From positions 186,001 through 250,000 of the forward strand of contig CAWGQC010000009.1 in the NCBI GenBank assembly GCA_963824645.1: a DNA stretch of 64,000 nt, read 5' to 3'. This DNA comes from Bog-756 sp963824645. GTDB lineage: Bacteria > Actinomycetota > Acidimicrobiia > Acidimicrobiales > RAAP-2. Shown piece by piece: positions 40,909 to 51,779 of this stretch. The first letter of the stretch is position 1. Each line of letters opens with the position of its first letter. The notes under the pieces were generated by a model. That model was given only the letters and a program-made list of their open reading frames with translations. It did no database searches and was not told the DNA's origin. The translations under genes and the position numbers were made by a program.

Positions 40909-43875
40909 CCGGTGTTGTCGGTCCTCGGCGCTTTGACCGTGGCGCCGGGCGCGGCCGTCGTCATGGCTGTGGTCCTTTTGGCCGTTGCCTTCTTGGCTGT
41001 CGATTTCTTGGCCGTGGCCTTCTTGGCTGTCGATTTCTTGGCCGTGGCCTTTTTGGCCGTCGCCTTCTTGGCTGCCTTTTTGGCCGGAGCTTTTTTGACC
41101 CGGGTCGAAGGTCCGGCCGCCCGCCGCTCGGCCAGGAGCTCGGACGCCCTTTCCGGGGTCAGGGACTCGACGTCGTCACCCCGACGCAGCGAGGCATTGG
41201 TGGTGCCGTCGGTGACGTAGGGGCCGAACCGTCCGTCCTTGACCACCATGGACAGACCCGAGTCCGGATCCGCTCCCATCTCCCGCAAAGGCCCCTTGGC
41301 TGTGCGACCCCGCGTGTCTTGGGCTGGGCGAAGAGGGCCAGTGCCTCTTCCACGGTGACGGTGAGGATCTGCTCCTCCGACTGCAGGCTCCGGGTGTCGG
41401 TTCCCTTCTTGAGATAGGGGCCGAAGCGACCGTTGTGGGCCACGATCTCCTCCCCCGACGTTGGATCGGTGCCCACCGTCCGCGGGATGCGCAACAGGTC
41501 GAGAGCCTGCTCGAGGGTGATGGTGGCCGGCAACAGGGTGGCGAACAGCGAGGAGGTGCGGGGTTTGGGCCCTCCTTCCACCAGTTCACCCAGCTGCACG
41601 TAGGGACCGAACCGGCCGGCGCGGACCTGTACGGCCAGACCTGTGTCGGGATCGTCACCGAGGACCCGGTCGGACGACGGGGCTTCGAGCAGCGACTCCG
41701 CTTTCTCCACGGTGAGCTCGTCGGGGGCCAGGTCGTCCTGGATGGAGACCCGATCCTCGCCCCGCTGCAGATAGGGACCGTAACGCCCCACCCGGGCCAC
41801 GATGGCCTGGCCGTCGTGGCCCACCCCGATGGGGATGGAGTTGATCTCGCGGGCGTCGATCTCACCGAGGTAGGTGCTGACCTCGCGCTTGAGGCCGAGA
41901 CCGCGCCCGTGGCCGCCCGGGGGCGTAGAGGAGCCGCCGGCGTCAGGGCCATCGCCGTTGGCGCCGGCGTCGCCGGTTCCGCCGTTGGGCCCGCCCGTGC
42001 CGAAGTAGAAACGGGTCAGCCACGGCAGGGACTCCTCGTTACCCGAGGCGATAGCGTCCAGGTCGTCTTCCATGGAGGCGGTGAACCCGTAGTCGACCAG
42101 GTTGGCGAAGTAGCGCTCGAGAAGGCCGACCACGGCGAAGGCGGTGAATGACGGGACCAGTGCCGTTCCCTTCTTCCACACGTAGCCCCGGTCGAGGATG
42201 GTGGCGATGACGCTGGCATAGGTCGACGGGCGACCCACGCCCAGCTCTTCCATGGCTTTGACCAGCGAGGCCTCGGTATAGCGGGCCGGCGGCTGGGTGG
42301 TGTGGGAACCCGGCTCGAGGTCCCCCACCGTCACCGGGTCGCCCTCGTCCATGGGGGGGAGATGGACCTCGCGATCGGCCAGCTCGGCCTCGGGGTCGTC
42401 CTCGCCCTCGACGTAGGCCCGCAGGTAGCCGGGGAACTGGATGACCTTGCCCGACGCGGAGAACTCGGCCTGGCGACCGGCCACCCCTTCGCCTCCGGTA
42501 GCCACGCCCCGCCAGGCGGACCTGGGCACTGGTGCCGGTGGCGTCGGCCATCTGGGAGGCCACGGTGCGCTTCCAGATGAGGTCATACAGACGGAACTCG
42601 TCACCCGACAGGGAGCGGGAGGCCTCGTCGGGCGTGCGGAAGGTCTCGCCCGCCGGGCGGATCGCTTCGTGGGCCTCCTGGGCGTTCTTGACCTTGCGCT
42701 CGTACCGGCGGGGCTGGGCGGGCACATAATCGGGCCCGTACAGGGAGGCGGCCTGGGCCCGGGCGGCGCCGAGAGGCCTCGCTCGACAAGGTGGTCGAGT
42801 CGGTCCGCATGTAGGTGATCCAGCCGTCCTCGTAGAGGCGCTGGGCCACCTGCATGGCCCGCTGCGAGCTGAACCGAAGCTTCCGGCCGGCCTCCTGCTG
42901 CAGGGTCGAGGTCATGAAAGGCGCCGCCGGCGACCGCCGGAAGGGTTTGTGGGTCATCGAGCTGACTGCGAAGGGCACGTCGGCCAGTCCGGCCGCCAGC
43001 GCCCGGGCCTCCGCCTCGCCCAGCACCACCACCGGGTTGGTCGAGGCGAGGGTGCCGGTCTCATCGAAGTCGCGACCCGACGCCAGGGCCACCCCGTCCA
43101 CCGCCGCCAAAGAAGCGGTGAACGAGCGCGGGGTGCCCTCGGCCACCGGGGCCTCGGTGGCGGTGAAGTCGGCCTCGATCCCCCACCACCCGGCCGGCCG
43201 GAACACCATGCGGGCCCGTTCCCGCTCGACCACCATGCGGGTGGCCACGCTCTGGACCCTTCCGGCCGACAGCCGGGGCATGATCTTCTTCCACAGGACG
43301 GGCGAGACCTCGTAACCGTAGAGACGGTCGAGGATCCGGCGGGCCTCCTGGGCGTCGACCAGTCGACGGTCGAGATCCCGCCACTCCTGCACGGCCCGTT
43401 CGATAGCCGGGCGGGTGATCTCGTGGAAGACCATCCTCTTGACCGGCACCTGGGGGGCCAGCACCTCGAGGAGATGCCAGGCGATCGACTCGCCCTCGCG
43501 GTCCTCGTCCGAGGCCAGGTAGACCTCCGAGGCGTTCTTGACCAGCTGCTTCAATTTGGCCACCTGGGACTTCTTTTCGGTGGAGACAACGTAGAGCGGC
43601 TTGAACCCGTTGTCGACGTCGACCCCGAGACGCGACCACGCCTCGCCCTTGTAGGCCGAGGGGACCTCGTCGGCCCGTCGGGGCAGGTCGCGGATGTGGC
43701 CGATGGAGGACTCGACCACGTAGTCCGAACCGAGCAGCCCGGCGATGGTCTTGGCCTTGGCCGGCGACTCGACGATGACCAGCGGCTTGGCCCCGGCGGC
43801 GGGCGGGCGTCCACCACTGGCACCCCGTCGGGGACCGGGCTGGCTGGCTGTGTCGGTCAGGTCGGTGGTTGCCAT
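40905..43875 (-). CDS. topA: DNA topoisomerase I (frame disrupted in this assembly)
   Basis: Type IA topoisomerase with an N-terminal Toprim (PLVIVESPAKAKTIAGLL, and ASDEDREGESIAWHLLE), the active-site Tyr segment (DGWITYMRTDSTTLS), then C-terminal repeats (GRFGPYVQLGE, GRYGPYLQRGE, GRFGPYLKKG) and a long Lys-Ala-Thr tail. The reading frame changes near 42780, 42505 and 41300. Every domain is present in order and conservation is high on both sides of each break, and topA is normally essential, so I treat these as sequence errors. Start ATG at 43875. Operon with tmk and holB. Confidence 0.9.
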
Positions 43876-43967
43876 GGCGTTTGGGCCTCAGGGTGAACGG
43901 TGGGGCAGGGCCTTGTCAAACCCGTGTGGCCGCCACCTGGGCCTCGATGCCTCGGTGGACGGCCGCC

Positions 43968-46386
43968 TCAGTCGTGCGACGACTCCATGGCCACCGTAGC
44001 GGCCTCGTCGAGTGCTGCGGTTTCGGCCGCCGGTAGCTCGTCGTCCATGGAGTCGGTCTTGCGCTTGGAGAAGGCGATGGCGGCCAGCAGGACGACCAGG
44101 GAGACTCCGGCAATGGCCAGGCGGGCCCCGGTGTGGTGCCGGAGGGTGATGACGGCCGGCAGGATGAGCAGGCTGACCAGGTTCATGACCTTGATCAGGG
44201 GGTTGAGGGCGGGTCCGGCCGTGTCCTTGAACGGGTCGCCGATGGTGTCGCCGATGACCGCCGCCTTGTGGGCCTCGGAACCCTTGCCCCCCTCATGGCC
44301 GTCCTCGATGAACTTCTTGGCGTTGTCCCAGGCCCCGCCGGAGTTGGACAGGAAGTTGGCCATGAGCTGGCCGGTGAGGATGGCCCCGACCAGGAACGCC
44401 CCCAGGGCGAAGTAGCTGATGCCGAAGCCCACGATGACCGGGCTGAGGATGGCCAGCAGGGCCGGTGTGGCCAGCTCCCGCTGGGAGGCCGTCGTGCAGA
44501 TGGCGATGACCTTCCCGTACTCCGGCTTTTCGGTGTAGTCCATGATGCCGGGGTGCTCGCGGAACTGGCGGCGCACCTCCTGGACCACGGTGCCGGCCGA
44601 CCGGCCCACGGCCCGGATGGCCAGGGCCGAGAAGATGAAGGCGATCGACCCGCCGATCAGGACGCCGATGAAGATGGTCGGGTGGGACACGTTGATCGAG
44701 GTCTGGGGCAGGTCGAACAGCCAGTTGACCGGGGCCAGCGGGGGGGCGTGGAGACCCAGCTGGGTGCCGATGGTCTCGATGAAGGAGGCGAACAGGGCCA
44801 CCGAGGCGATGACGGCCGAGCCGATGGCCACACCCTTGGTCACCGCCTTGGTGGTGTTGCCCACGGCGTCCAGGCTGACCATGACCCGCTCGGCCTCACC
44901 GGTGAACTCGCCGGACATCTCGGCCACGCCGGCGGCGTTGTCGGACACCGGGCCGAAGCTGTCCTCGGAGACGATCATCCCCGCCGTCGACAGGAGGCCG
45001 ATACCGGTCAGGGCCACCAGGTACAGGGTCAGCTCGATGTTGCCCCCGCCCAGGCCGATGGAGACGGCGATGGCCAGGACGATGGCGATGATGGCCCACA
45101 CCGACGACTCGAGGCCGAGGGCCAGGCCGGAGAGGGTGAGGGTGGCCGGTCCGGTGCGGGCCGTCTCGGCCACCTCTTTGACCGGGCCGCGCTCGGTGGA
45201 GGTGAAGTGCTCGGTGATCTGGCTGGCCACCAGCATGAGGACCACCCCGGTGAGAACGGCGTAGAAGGCCTTCCAGTAGTGGAGGTAGGCCCCGGCTACG
45301 ACCGCCGAGCCGGCGATGGTCAGGATGGCCGCCGTCCATACCCCCCGGTTGATGGGGGCCATGGCGTTCTTGTCCCGCTTGCTGGCCCGTACCACGAACA
45401 CGCCGACGATGGTGGCCAGGATGCCGATGGCCGGAATGGCGATGGGGAAGATGACCGTCTTGGCCGCGTCGGCGCCCCGGTGGATGGAGTCGAAAGCGGT
45501 CACGCCCAGGATGACGGCGGCGATGATGGTGATGACGTAGGACTCGAAGAGGTCGGCGGCCATGCCGGCGCAGTCGCCCACGTTGTCGCCCACGTTGTCG
45601 GCGATGGTGGCGGCGTTGCGGGGGTCGTCCTCGGGGATGCCGGCCTCGACCTTGCCCACCAGGTCGGCGCCCACGTCGGCGGCCTTGGTGAAGATGCCGC
45701 CGCCGACCCGCATGAACAGGGCCAGCAGCGAGGCGCCGAAGGCGAAGCCGATGAGCACCGAGGTGGCCGTGTTCTGGAAGATGAGCACGATGACCGTGGC
45801 CCCGAGCAGGCCGAGGCCCACACACAGAGCAGGCCGGTGATGGCGCCGGTGCGGTAGGCCACCTTGAGGGCGGGGGCCATCTTGCCCTCACGGGCGGCCG
45901 CCGCGGTGCGTACGTTGCCCCGCACGGCCAGGCTCATGCCGATGAAGCCGGTGAGGCCCGAGCACAGGGCGCCGGCCAGGAAGCAGATCACCCGGTAGAT
46001 GCCGGCCTGGGCGAAGGTCAGGTCGGTCACCGTGTGCCTGAGGCAACCGACGTGGCAGCGTCGAACTGGTGACCGCTCCGGCGCACAGATACACGGTGTG
46101 GGTCACCTTGGTGGCGGTGAAGAAGATGAGCACGGCCAGCGGGACGATGATGATCCCGATGGTCTTGAACTGGCGGGCCAGGAAGGCCTCGGCCCCCTCT
46201 TGGATGGCCTTGGCGATGTCCTTCATGGAGGCGGTGCCCTGGTCGGCGGCGAGCACGCCCCGCACCAGCAACAGGGCCACCACGATGGCGGCCACGGCAC
46301 AGACCAGCGCGAAGTACAGCCAGGTCTTCTCGGTGCTCGTCAGCGAGAAGACTCTGGTAACCCCCTTCAGCCAGGAGGTGGGTCAT
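43968..46386 (-). CDS. hppA: Membrane H+-translocating pyrophosphatase (frame disrupted)
   Basis: All signature motifs are present: DVGADLVGKVE, then DDPRNAATIADNVGDNVGD, and GNTTKAVTKG. The Lys and Thr in the last motif mark the K+-independent, proton-pumping class. About 16 helices. The enzyme splits pyrophosphate in the cytoplasm and pumps protons out. The start is an ATG at 46386; a five-G run (46361-46365 on the plus strand as C) puts the N-terminus out of frame, and further breaks lie near 46050 and 45830. Removing one base at the first gives the expected MTHLLAEG-VTRVFSLTSTEKTWLYF sequence, so I read these as errors. Confidence 0.9.
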
Positions 46387-46644
46387 CGGTGAGGCTCCCT
46401 TCGGTGTACTGTCGCGGCACGTCGGATCGTTCGGCTGTCTGCGGCCGCGGCCCACCGCAGAAGTCAGGGACACGGTCCCCCTGCGAGGCCTCGGCCGTGT
46501 GGCCCTCCGCCGGGGCGCGCCCTCATGGCACGCCGAACCCGGCAACGGGGCCAGAAGATACCGATAAAATGGGGTCGGGGGCAAGGAAGCCACGTCCGCG
46601 TGGTGCCTGGCGCGCCCTTCGTGAGGGCCCGGACGGCAGGGGAC
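46387..46644. other. Intergenic stretch upstream of hppA
   Basis: No supported gene. It should contain the hppA promoter and the 3' end of the leftward OB-fold gene. No hairpin stands out. Confidence 0.4.
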
Positions 46645-47040
46645 TCAGGTCGGCTCGACCCCAGCCTCGGGGCCGGCGATGAGCTCGTAGTCGGGGTTGA
46701 GGATGGCCTGGCGGCGGGCCCAGTCCCCGACCATGCCCTCGACCACCAGACGGGCCCCCGGCTGGATGCCGGGGATCCGGCGGCGGCCCTGGAAGACCAG
46801 CAGCAGCTTGCCGCTGTCGTCGGCCAGCACGCACTCGAGGTTGGAGGTGCCGGCCCGGGGCTGGACCCGCACCGACTTGACCCGGCCGGCCACCCGGACC
46901 CGCTGCCGCCACTGGGCCTCGCCGATGGGGATGGTGCCCCGCCCCCGCTCGCCGAAGGCGGCCCGGTCGAACGAGGCCCGCAGGGCGGCGTCCCGGTCGG
47001 CGGCCCGGTCGGCAGCCCGTGGCCGGACCCCGAGCCGGCC
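46645..47040 (-). CDS. OB-fold nucleic-acid-binding protein
   Basis: The last ~125 residues read leftwards form an OB-fold: WRQRVRVAGRVKSVRVQPRAG, LECVLADDSGKLLLVFQGRRRIPGI, GARLVVEGMVGD and a final LNPDYELI. This matches the small actinobacterial OB-fold family whose M. tuberculosis member is Rv2694c, close to the same permease and TrkA genes as here. As read, it is fused in frame to the permease upstream and has no start codon of its own; because the permease contains indels, a lost frame boundary is likelier than a true fusion. The left boundary is certain, the right approximate. Confidence 0.65.
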   Translation of the reverse strand, partial: GRLGVRPRAADRAADRDAALRASFDRAAFGERGRGTIPIGEAQWRQRVRVAGRVKSVRVQPRAGTSNLECVLADDSGKLLLVFQGRRRIPGIQPGARLVVEGMVGDWARRQAILNPDYELIAGPEAGVEPT

Positions 47041-49062
47041 GGCGCGGCTGGCGTCGACTTCTTGCGTCCCCAGTCCGCGGCGCTTGGACAACCAGCCCCC
47101 GGTGAGCTGGTAGGGCACCACGGTGGCGTTGACGTGGGCCAGCTGGCCCACGCGCGTCGGCGATGTGGTCGGCGGTGGCGTCGTGGAGTACCCGCTGCCA
47201 GCCGGCGGCGAAGCCCCGACGGGGCAGCAGGATGGTCAGCTCGGTCTGCGCCGTCGGCCACCGTCTCGGCGGCCAGCTCCAGGGCGGCCCGGGTCAGCCG
47301 GCGGTCCTCGCACTCCTCGACGTCCAGGGGGAGCTGGGCCAGGCCGAGCCGACGCCATTCCGCCTCGAGCTCGGCCGATCTCCCGGGGGTCGAGGGCGAA
47401 GTGGACGGCCCGGAGCTCATCGGGGTGCAGCGTGCGGGCGTACTGGAGGGCCCGGGCGGTGGCCATGTCCAGCCGGTCGACCAGGACGATGACCACGTGG
47501 CGGTTGAGCACCGGCGCCTCGGCCGCCTCGGCCGCCCCCTCCTCCAGCTGGCGGTCCTCGTCGACGTACTGGCGGTGGAGCCGGATCAGCCCGTAGTACA
47601 TGAGCGGGCCGACCACCACCACCACCCAGGCTCCCTCCTTGAACTTGACGGTGGCGAAGATGAGGACGATGAAGGCGGTGAGAACGGCGGAGAAGCCGTT
47701 GACGGCCACGCTGCGGCGCCAGTGGTCACCCCGGCCGGTCGAGATGGTGCTTGACCATGCCCGAGCCGGCCATGGCGAAGCCGGTGAAGACGCCGATGGC
47801 GTAGAGGGCGACCAGGCTGCCGACCTGGGCCCCGGTGGCCAGGATCAGGGCCAGGGCCACCACGGTGAGCACGATGATGCCGTTGGAGAAGGCCAGGCGG
47901 TGGCCCCGGCGGGTCAGCTGCTTGGGCAGGTAGGAGTCCTCGGCCACGAAGCTGGCCAGGAACGGGAAGCCGTTGAAGCTGGTGTTGCCCCCGGTGTACA
48001 GGATGAGGACCGTGGCGAACTGGACCAGGTAGAACATGACCTGGGCCACCGGGCTGGTGCCGAGGACGTAGCGGACCTCCTGGGAGACCACCGTCGGGCG
48101 TCCCCATCTCGTAGGGCACGGCGTGGGTCCAGTGGGCGATGAGGGTGACCCCGAGGACGAGGAAGGCCAGGACGCTGGACATGATGACCAGGGTCTGGCG
48201 GGCGTGCCGGGCGGTGGGCTCGCGGAAGGCGCCCACCCCGTTGGAGATGGCCTCGAGGCCGGTCAGCGACGAGCCCCCGTTGGCGAACGACCGCAGGATG
48301 ATGATGAAGGAGGCCCCGTAGAGCAGCCCCGACCCGGCGTGGCCGATGGGCACCGTCCCGGGGTGGTGGACCGAGTGGACGGCCAGGGTGCCCATGGCCT
48401 TTTTGGCATAGCCGGCGATGACCACCAGCCCCAGACTGAAGATGAAGAAGTAGGTGGGGAAGGCGAAGAACTTGCCGGCTTCCCGGATGCCCCGCAGGTT
48501 GCCGTAGAGGAGCAGGAGCACGACGGCCACGGTGATCGGTACGGTCAGGTTGCCGAGGGTCCCCGCGTGCAGAAGGGCGGGAAAGGCGCTGGTCAGGGCG
48601 GCCGTACCTGCCGATGTCTGTACGGCCACGGTCACCGTGTAGTCGATGAGGAGAGCGACCGCGGCGATCTGGGCCACCTTCGGGACCGAAGTTCTCGCGG
48701 GCCACCACGTAGGACCCGCCGGCCTTGGTGTAGAGCTGGATGACCTCCAGGTAGGAGAGAGTGACGAAGAAGAGCACGCCGAGGATGGCCATGGTCACCG
48801 GAACGACCAGGGCGAAGGCGGCCAGTCCCACGTAGGGGACCAGCTGGGTGAGCATCTCCTCGGTGCCGTAGGCCGATGACGAGATGCAGTCCGGGGACAG
48901 GACGCCGAGGGCCGACGGACGGCCCAGTCGTTCGCCGCTCAGCTGCTCATTGACCAGCGGGGGCCCGAGCAGCGTGTTCTTCAGGCGGTAGCGCAGGGTC
49001 TCCGGCAGGTCGACTTTGACCAGAGCGGCCGCCGCCGGGGTCATGCGCCTCTGGGTGGACAT
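47041..49062 (-). CDS. APC family permease (frame disrupted)
   Basis: A long amino-acid-type permease. From an ATG at 49062: TLLGPPLVNEQLSGERLGRPSALGVLSPDCISSSAYGTEEML (the family's N-terminal helix), then in another frame IAAVALLIDYTVTVAVQTSAGTAALTSA and FANGGSSLTGLEAISNGV, then GGNTSFNGFPFLASFVAEDSYLPKQL, and a soluble C-terminal domain (VVIVLVDRLDMATARALQYARTL; LTILLPRRGFAAGWQRVL). At least four frame changes occur (near 48680, 48110, 47720 and 47160). The product resembles M. tuberculosis Rv2690c; its substrate is unknown. Divergent from the trkA pair. Confidence 0.8.
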
Positions 49063-49309
49063 GGGCGGCGACACCGCTATGCCGCTCCCGGCCTCGGCGC
49101 CGTCCTCCGCGGGGGCCCCGGTCGGCCCGACCGGATCCACGCCTCCGGTTACCAAGGGGTCCACCCCCTCAGTAAACCATGGGCATCGCCCCACTCCCCG
49201 ACGCTCGGCCGGCCCCCTCCGCCGGCCACCGGCCCCACGCCGGGGTCATCGGGGCAGGCCCGGGGGCCCGTGAGTTGTGATCGGCCGGCGATGCGTGTTG
49301 CATGGTCGG

Positions 49310-49996
49310 GTGCACATCATCGTCGTCGGCTGTGGCCGGGTCGGCTCCGGGCTGGGGGTCGGATTGGCCGCCCAGGGGCACACCGTGGCCATCATCGATC
49401 GCAACGCCAAGGCCTTCCGGCGCTTGCCTCCCGACTGGGCCGGCACGACAATCGTGGGTTCTGGCTTCGACCGTGGCGACCTCGAACGGGCCCGGGCCGG
49501 CGAGGCGGCGTCGCTGGCCGCCGTCACCAGTGGTGACAACACCAACATCCTGACGGCCCGGATCGCCCGAGAGACCTACGAGATCCCCAATGTGGTGGCC
49601 CGTATCTACGATCCCCGGCGGGCCCAGATCTATCTGCGGCTGGGGATTCCCACCGTGGCCACCGTGTCGTGGACCATCGACCAGGTGCGCCGGCGTCTCG
49701 TACCCGGCGAGGTCGAGTCCGAGTGGTCGGACCCCACCGGCACCCTCTCGCTGGTGGAGCGGACCCTGCCCGAACGATGGGCGGGAAAACGGCTGGCCGA
49801 TCTGTCGGTGCCCGGTGACGTCACCGTGGTCGCCGTCACCCGGGCCGGGGTGGCCCACCTCGACTTCGGTGACCTGGTCGGCCAGGACGGCGACCTCCTG
49901 CACCTCATGGTGACCGACACCGCCCTCGACCGGTTCAACGCCCGCCTGGTGGGGACGACCGTCACCCCGATCACCCCCCAGGAGGCCGACTCATGA
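49310..49996 (+). CDS. TrkA-type potassium uptake regulator 1 (CeoB-like)
   Basis: From a GTG at 49310 a 228-residue protein: an RCK domain with the Rossmann motif GCGRVGSGLGVGLA, acidic residue for NAD at IIDRN, and a C-terminal TrkA_C domain (RLADLSVPGDVTVVAVTRAG). It gates K+ transport through an ion channel partner by binding NAD(H). The neighbour overlaps by 4 bases, and the permease stands in the opposite orientation, the same layout as ceoB/ceoC (Rv2691/Rv2692) and Rv2690c. Confidence 0.88.
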   Translation: MHIIVVGCGRVGSGLGVGLAAQGHTVAIIDRNAKAFRRLPPDWAGTTIVGSGFDRGDLERARAGEAASLAAVTSGDNTNILTARIARETYEIPNVVARIYDPRRAQIYLRLGIPTVATVSWTIDQVRRRLVPGEVESEWSDPTGTLSLVERTLPERWAGKRLADLSVPGDVTVVAVTRAGVAHLDFGDLVGQDGDLLHLMVTDTALDRFNARLVGTTVTPITPQEADS

Positions 49997-50655
49997 AGGT
50001 GGCCATCGCCGGAGCCGGAAGTGTGGGGACGGCCATCGCCTCGGATCTCCACGCCGGGGGCCACGACGTGCTGGTCATCGAGCGCGATCCCGATCTGGTG
50101 GCCCGGATCCGGGGCGACCTGGACATCACCTGGGTGGCCGCCGACGCCTGCGAGGTCTCCTCCCTCGACGCCGCCGGGCTGGCCACCGTGGACGTGGTGG
50201 TGGCGGCCACCGGCGACGACGAGGACAATCTGGTCATCTCCCTTCTGGCCAAGCAGGAGTTCGCCGTGCCCCGGGTGGTGGCCCGGGTCAACCATCCGAA
50301 GAACCAGTGGCTGTTCACCGAGAGCTGGGGCGTCGACGTGTCGGTGTCCACCCCCCAGCTGCTCACCGCCCTGGTCGAAGAGGCGGTTTCGGTCGGGAGC
50401 CTGGTCCGCTTGCTCCGTTTCGAGGGGGGCCACGCCCATCTGGTCGAGGTCACGTTGGCCGACGACAGCCCGGCGGCCGGGCTCACTTTGGCCGACTTGG
50501 GTGTTCCCCGCGACGCCACGGTGGTGGCCGTCATGCGCGACGATCGTCTGATCGTTCCCCGGGGTGATACCCGTTTGGCCATCGGGGACGAGGTACTGGT
50601 TCTGGTGACGGCCGACGCCGAAGAAGTTGTGCAGCGCGTGCTGGTCGGTCACTGA
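49993..50655 (+). CDS. TrkA-type potassium uptake regulator 2 (CeoC-like)
   Basis: A 220-residue RCK protein: VAIAGAGSVGTAIASDLHAGGHDVLVIERDPDLV at the N-terminus, the conserved AATGDDEDNLVISLLAKQEF segment, and a TrkA_C domain (LADLGVPRDATVVAVMRDDRLIVPRG). It starts inside the end of the first TrkA gene. The two subunits probably form a heteromeric ring on a Trk/Ktr channel encoded elsewhere. Confidence 0.9.
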   Translation: MKVAIAGAGSVGTAIASDLHAGGHDVLVIERDPDLVARIRGDLDITWVAADACEVSSLDAAGLATVDVVVAATGDDEDNLVISLLAKQEFAVPRVVARVNHPKNQWLFTESWGVDVSVSTPQLLTALVEEAVSVGSLVRLLRFEGGHAHLVEVTLADDSPAAGLTLADLGVPRDATVVAVMRDDRLIVPRGDTRLAIGDEVLVLVTADAEEVVQRVLVGH

Positions 50656-50685
50656 GACGGCCACGACGGTGAGACGGACCATGAC

Positions 50686-50745
50686 GGTGACGAGCGGTGA
50701 CGAGCGGTGACGAGCGGTGACGGTGACGGTGACGGTGACGGTGAC
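50686..50745. repeat. Tandem repeat: 3 decamers and 5 hexamers
   Basis: GGTGACGAGC three times (50686-50715), then GGTGAC five times (50716-50745), in the 122 bases between the TrkA and HAD genes. Simple repeat with slippage-prone units; no gene function is claimed. Confidence 0.85.
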
Positions 50746-50777
50746 GATTTCGAGCATGAGGCTGACAAGAGAGTGAG

Positions 50778-51566
50778 ATGAGGGCCGCCTTCTTCGACTT
50801 GGACAAGACGGTGATCGCCAAGGCATCCATCGGCGCCTTCGGTCGCCCTCTCTATCGCGGCGGGTTGATCAATCGGCGGCTGGTGGCCCGGGCCATCGTC
50901 TCCCAGGTGATCTATCTCCACCTCGGCGCCAGCGAGCAGAAGCTGGCCCGGGTGCGTGAGTCGATGCTCACCCTGACCAAGGGCTGGGACCGCCAACAGA
51001 TCCGGGAGATCGTCGACGAGGCGCTCGAGGAGATCGTCGAGCCCATCATCTACGCCGAGGCCCTCGACCTGATCGAGGCCCACCGGGCGGCCGGCAACAA
51101 GGTCTACCTGGTGTCGGCGGCGCCGGAGGACATCGTCATGCCCCTGGCCCGGCACCTGGGTGTCGACGGTGCCATCGCCAGTCGGGTGGTGGTGGACGAC
51201 GAAGGCCGCTATGCCGGCGAGATGGAGTTCTACGCCTACGGGCCCTTCAAGGCGGAAGCCATGCGGGAACTGGCCGAGGCCGAAGGCATCGATCTGGCCC
51301 AGAGCTCGGCCTACTCGGACTCGTACACCGATCTGCCCATGCTCGAGGCGGTGGGTCAACCGGTGGCCGTCAACCCCGACCGGGTTCTGGCCAAGGTGGC
51401 CCGCGAACGTGATTGGGAGGTCATGCAGTTCACCAAACCGGTCCGCCTGCGCGACCGGGTCACCGTTCCGAGCTGGTCGATGACAGCTGCCGCCGCCGGC
51501 GTCACCGCCGCCGCGTCGGTGGGAGCGTTGGTCGCCTGGCGGCTGGCCCGGCGTCCCCAGGTCTGA
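50778..51566 (+). CDS. HAD-IB family phosphatase
   Basis: A 262-residue HAD hydrolase of the SerB-like IB group. Motif I FFDLDKT (5-11), motif II LVSAAPEDI (about 113-121), and motif III/IV SDSYTDLPML (about 178-187) are intact, so it is probably an active phosphatase. The C-terminal 25 residues form a hydrophobic helix (AAAAGVTAAASVGALVAW) and basic end, suggesting membrane attachment. Related proteins act on phosphoserine-like or lysophospholipid headgroups. Substrate not assigned. Confidence 0.87.
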   Translation: MRAAFFDLDKTVIAKASIGAFGRPLYRGGLINRRLVARAIVSQVIYLHLGASEQKLARVRESMLTLTKGWDRQQIREIVDEALEEIVEPIIYAEALDLIEAHRAAGNKVYLVSAAPEDIVMPLARHLGVDGAIASRVVVDDEGRYAGEMEFYAYGPFKAEAMRELAEAEGIDLAQSSAYSDSYTDLPMLEAVGQPVAVNPDRVLAKVARERDWEVMQFTKPVRLRDRVTVPSWSMTAAAAGVTAAASVGALVAWRLARRPQV

Positions 51567-51650
51567 TTAGCAGTCTGACGCGCCGATCGGCGAACCTTCC
51601 CTCAGGTGAGAGTCACCGAGGGAGCGGGCAGCGCCAGCGGACGGTCGGCC

Positions 51651-51725
51651 TCAGGTGGTGCGCAGCCGCTTGGCGGCGACAACACCCAGGGCAACCACGA
51701 TGGCGAGGATGAGAAGCTTCTTCAT
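51651..51725 (-). CDS. Possible DLW-39-like short membrane peptide
   Basis: A 24-residue peptide, MKKLLILAIVVALGVVAAKRLRTT, encoded leftwards from an ATG at 51725. Short, helix-forming, basic-ended peptides of this type (DLW-39 family) occur in many actinobacteria, but the DLW motif is absent here. It is too short for certainty. Confidence 0.4.
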   Translation of the reverse strand: MKKLLILAIVVALGVVAAKRLRTT

Positions 51726-51779
51726 GGTGAAGATGGTACTTGGTCCGCCACAGGTGCGCAGACGCACGTGCCGGCCCGG

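Noticed and set aside
44133..45857. Long plus-strand frame (574 codons) opposite hppA
   Set aside because: It is rich in Gly, Asp, His and Arg, has no domain, and lies exactly opposite the conserved pyrophosphatase. A normal antisense shadow in GC-rich DNA.
50686..50745. Tandem repeats considered as CRISPR or iterons
   Set aside because: Units are 6-10 bases without spacers; a simple slippage repeat.
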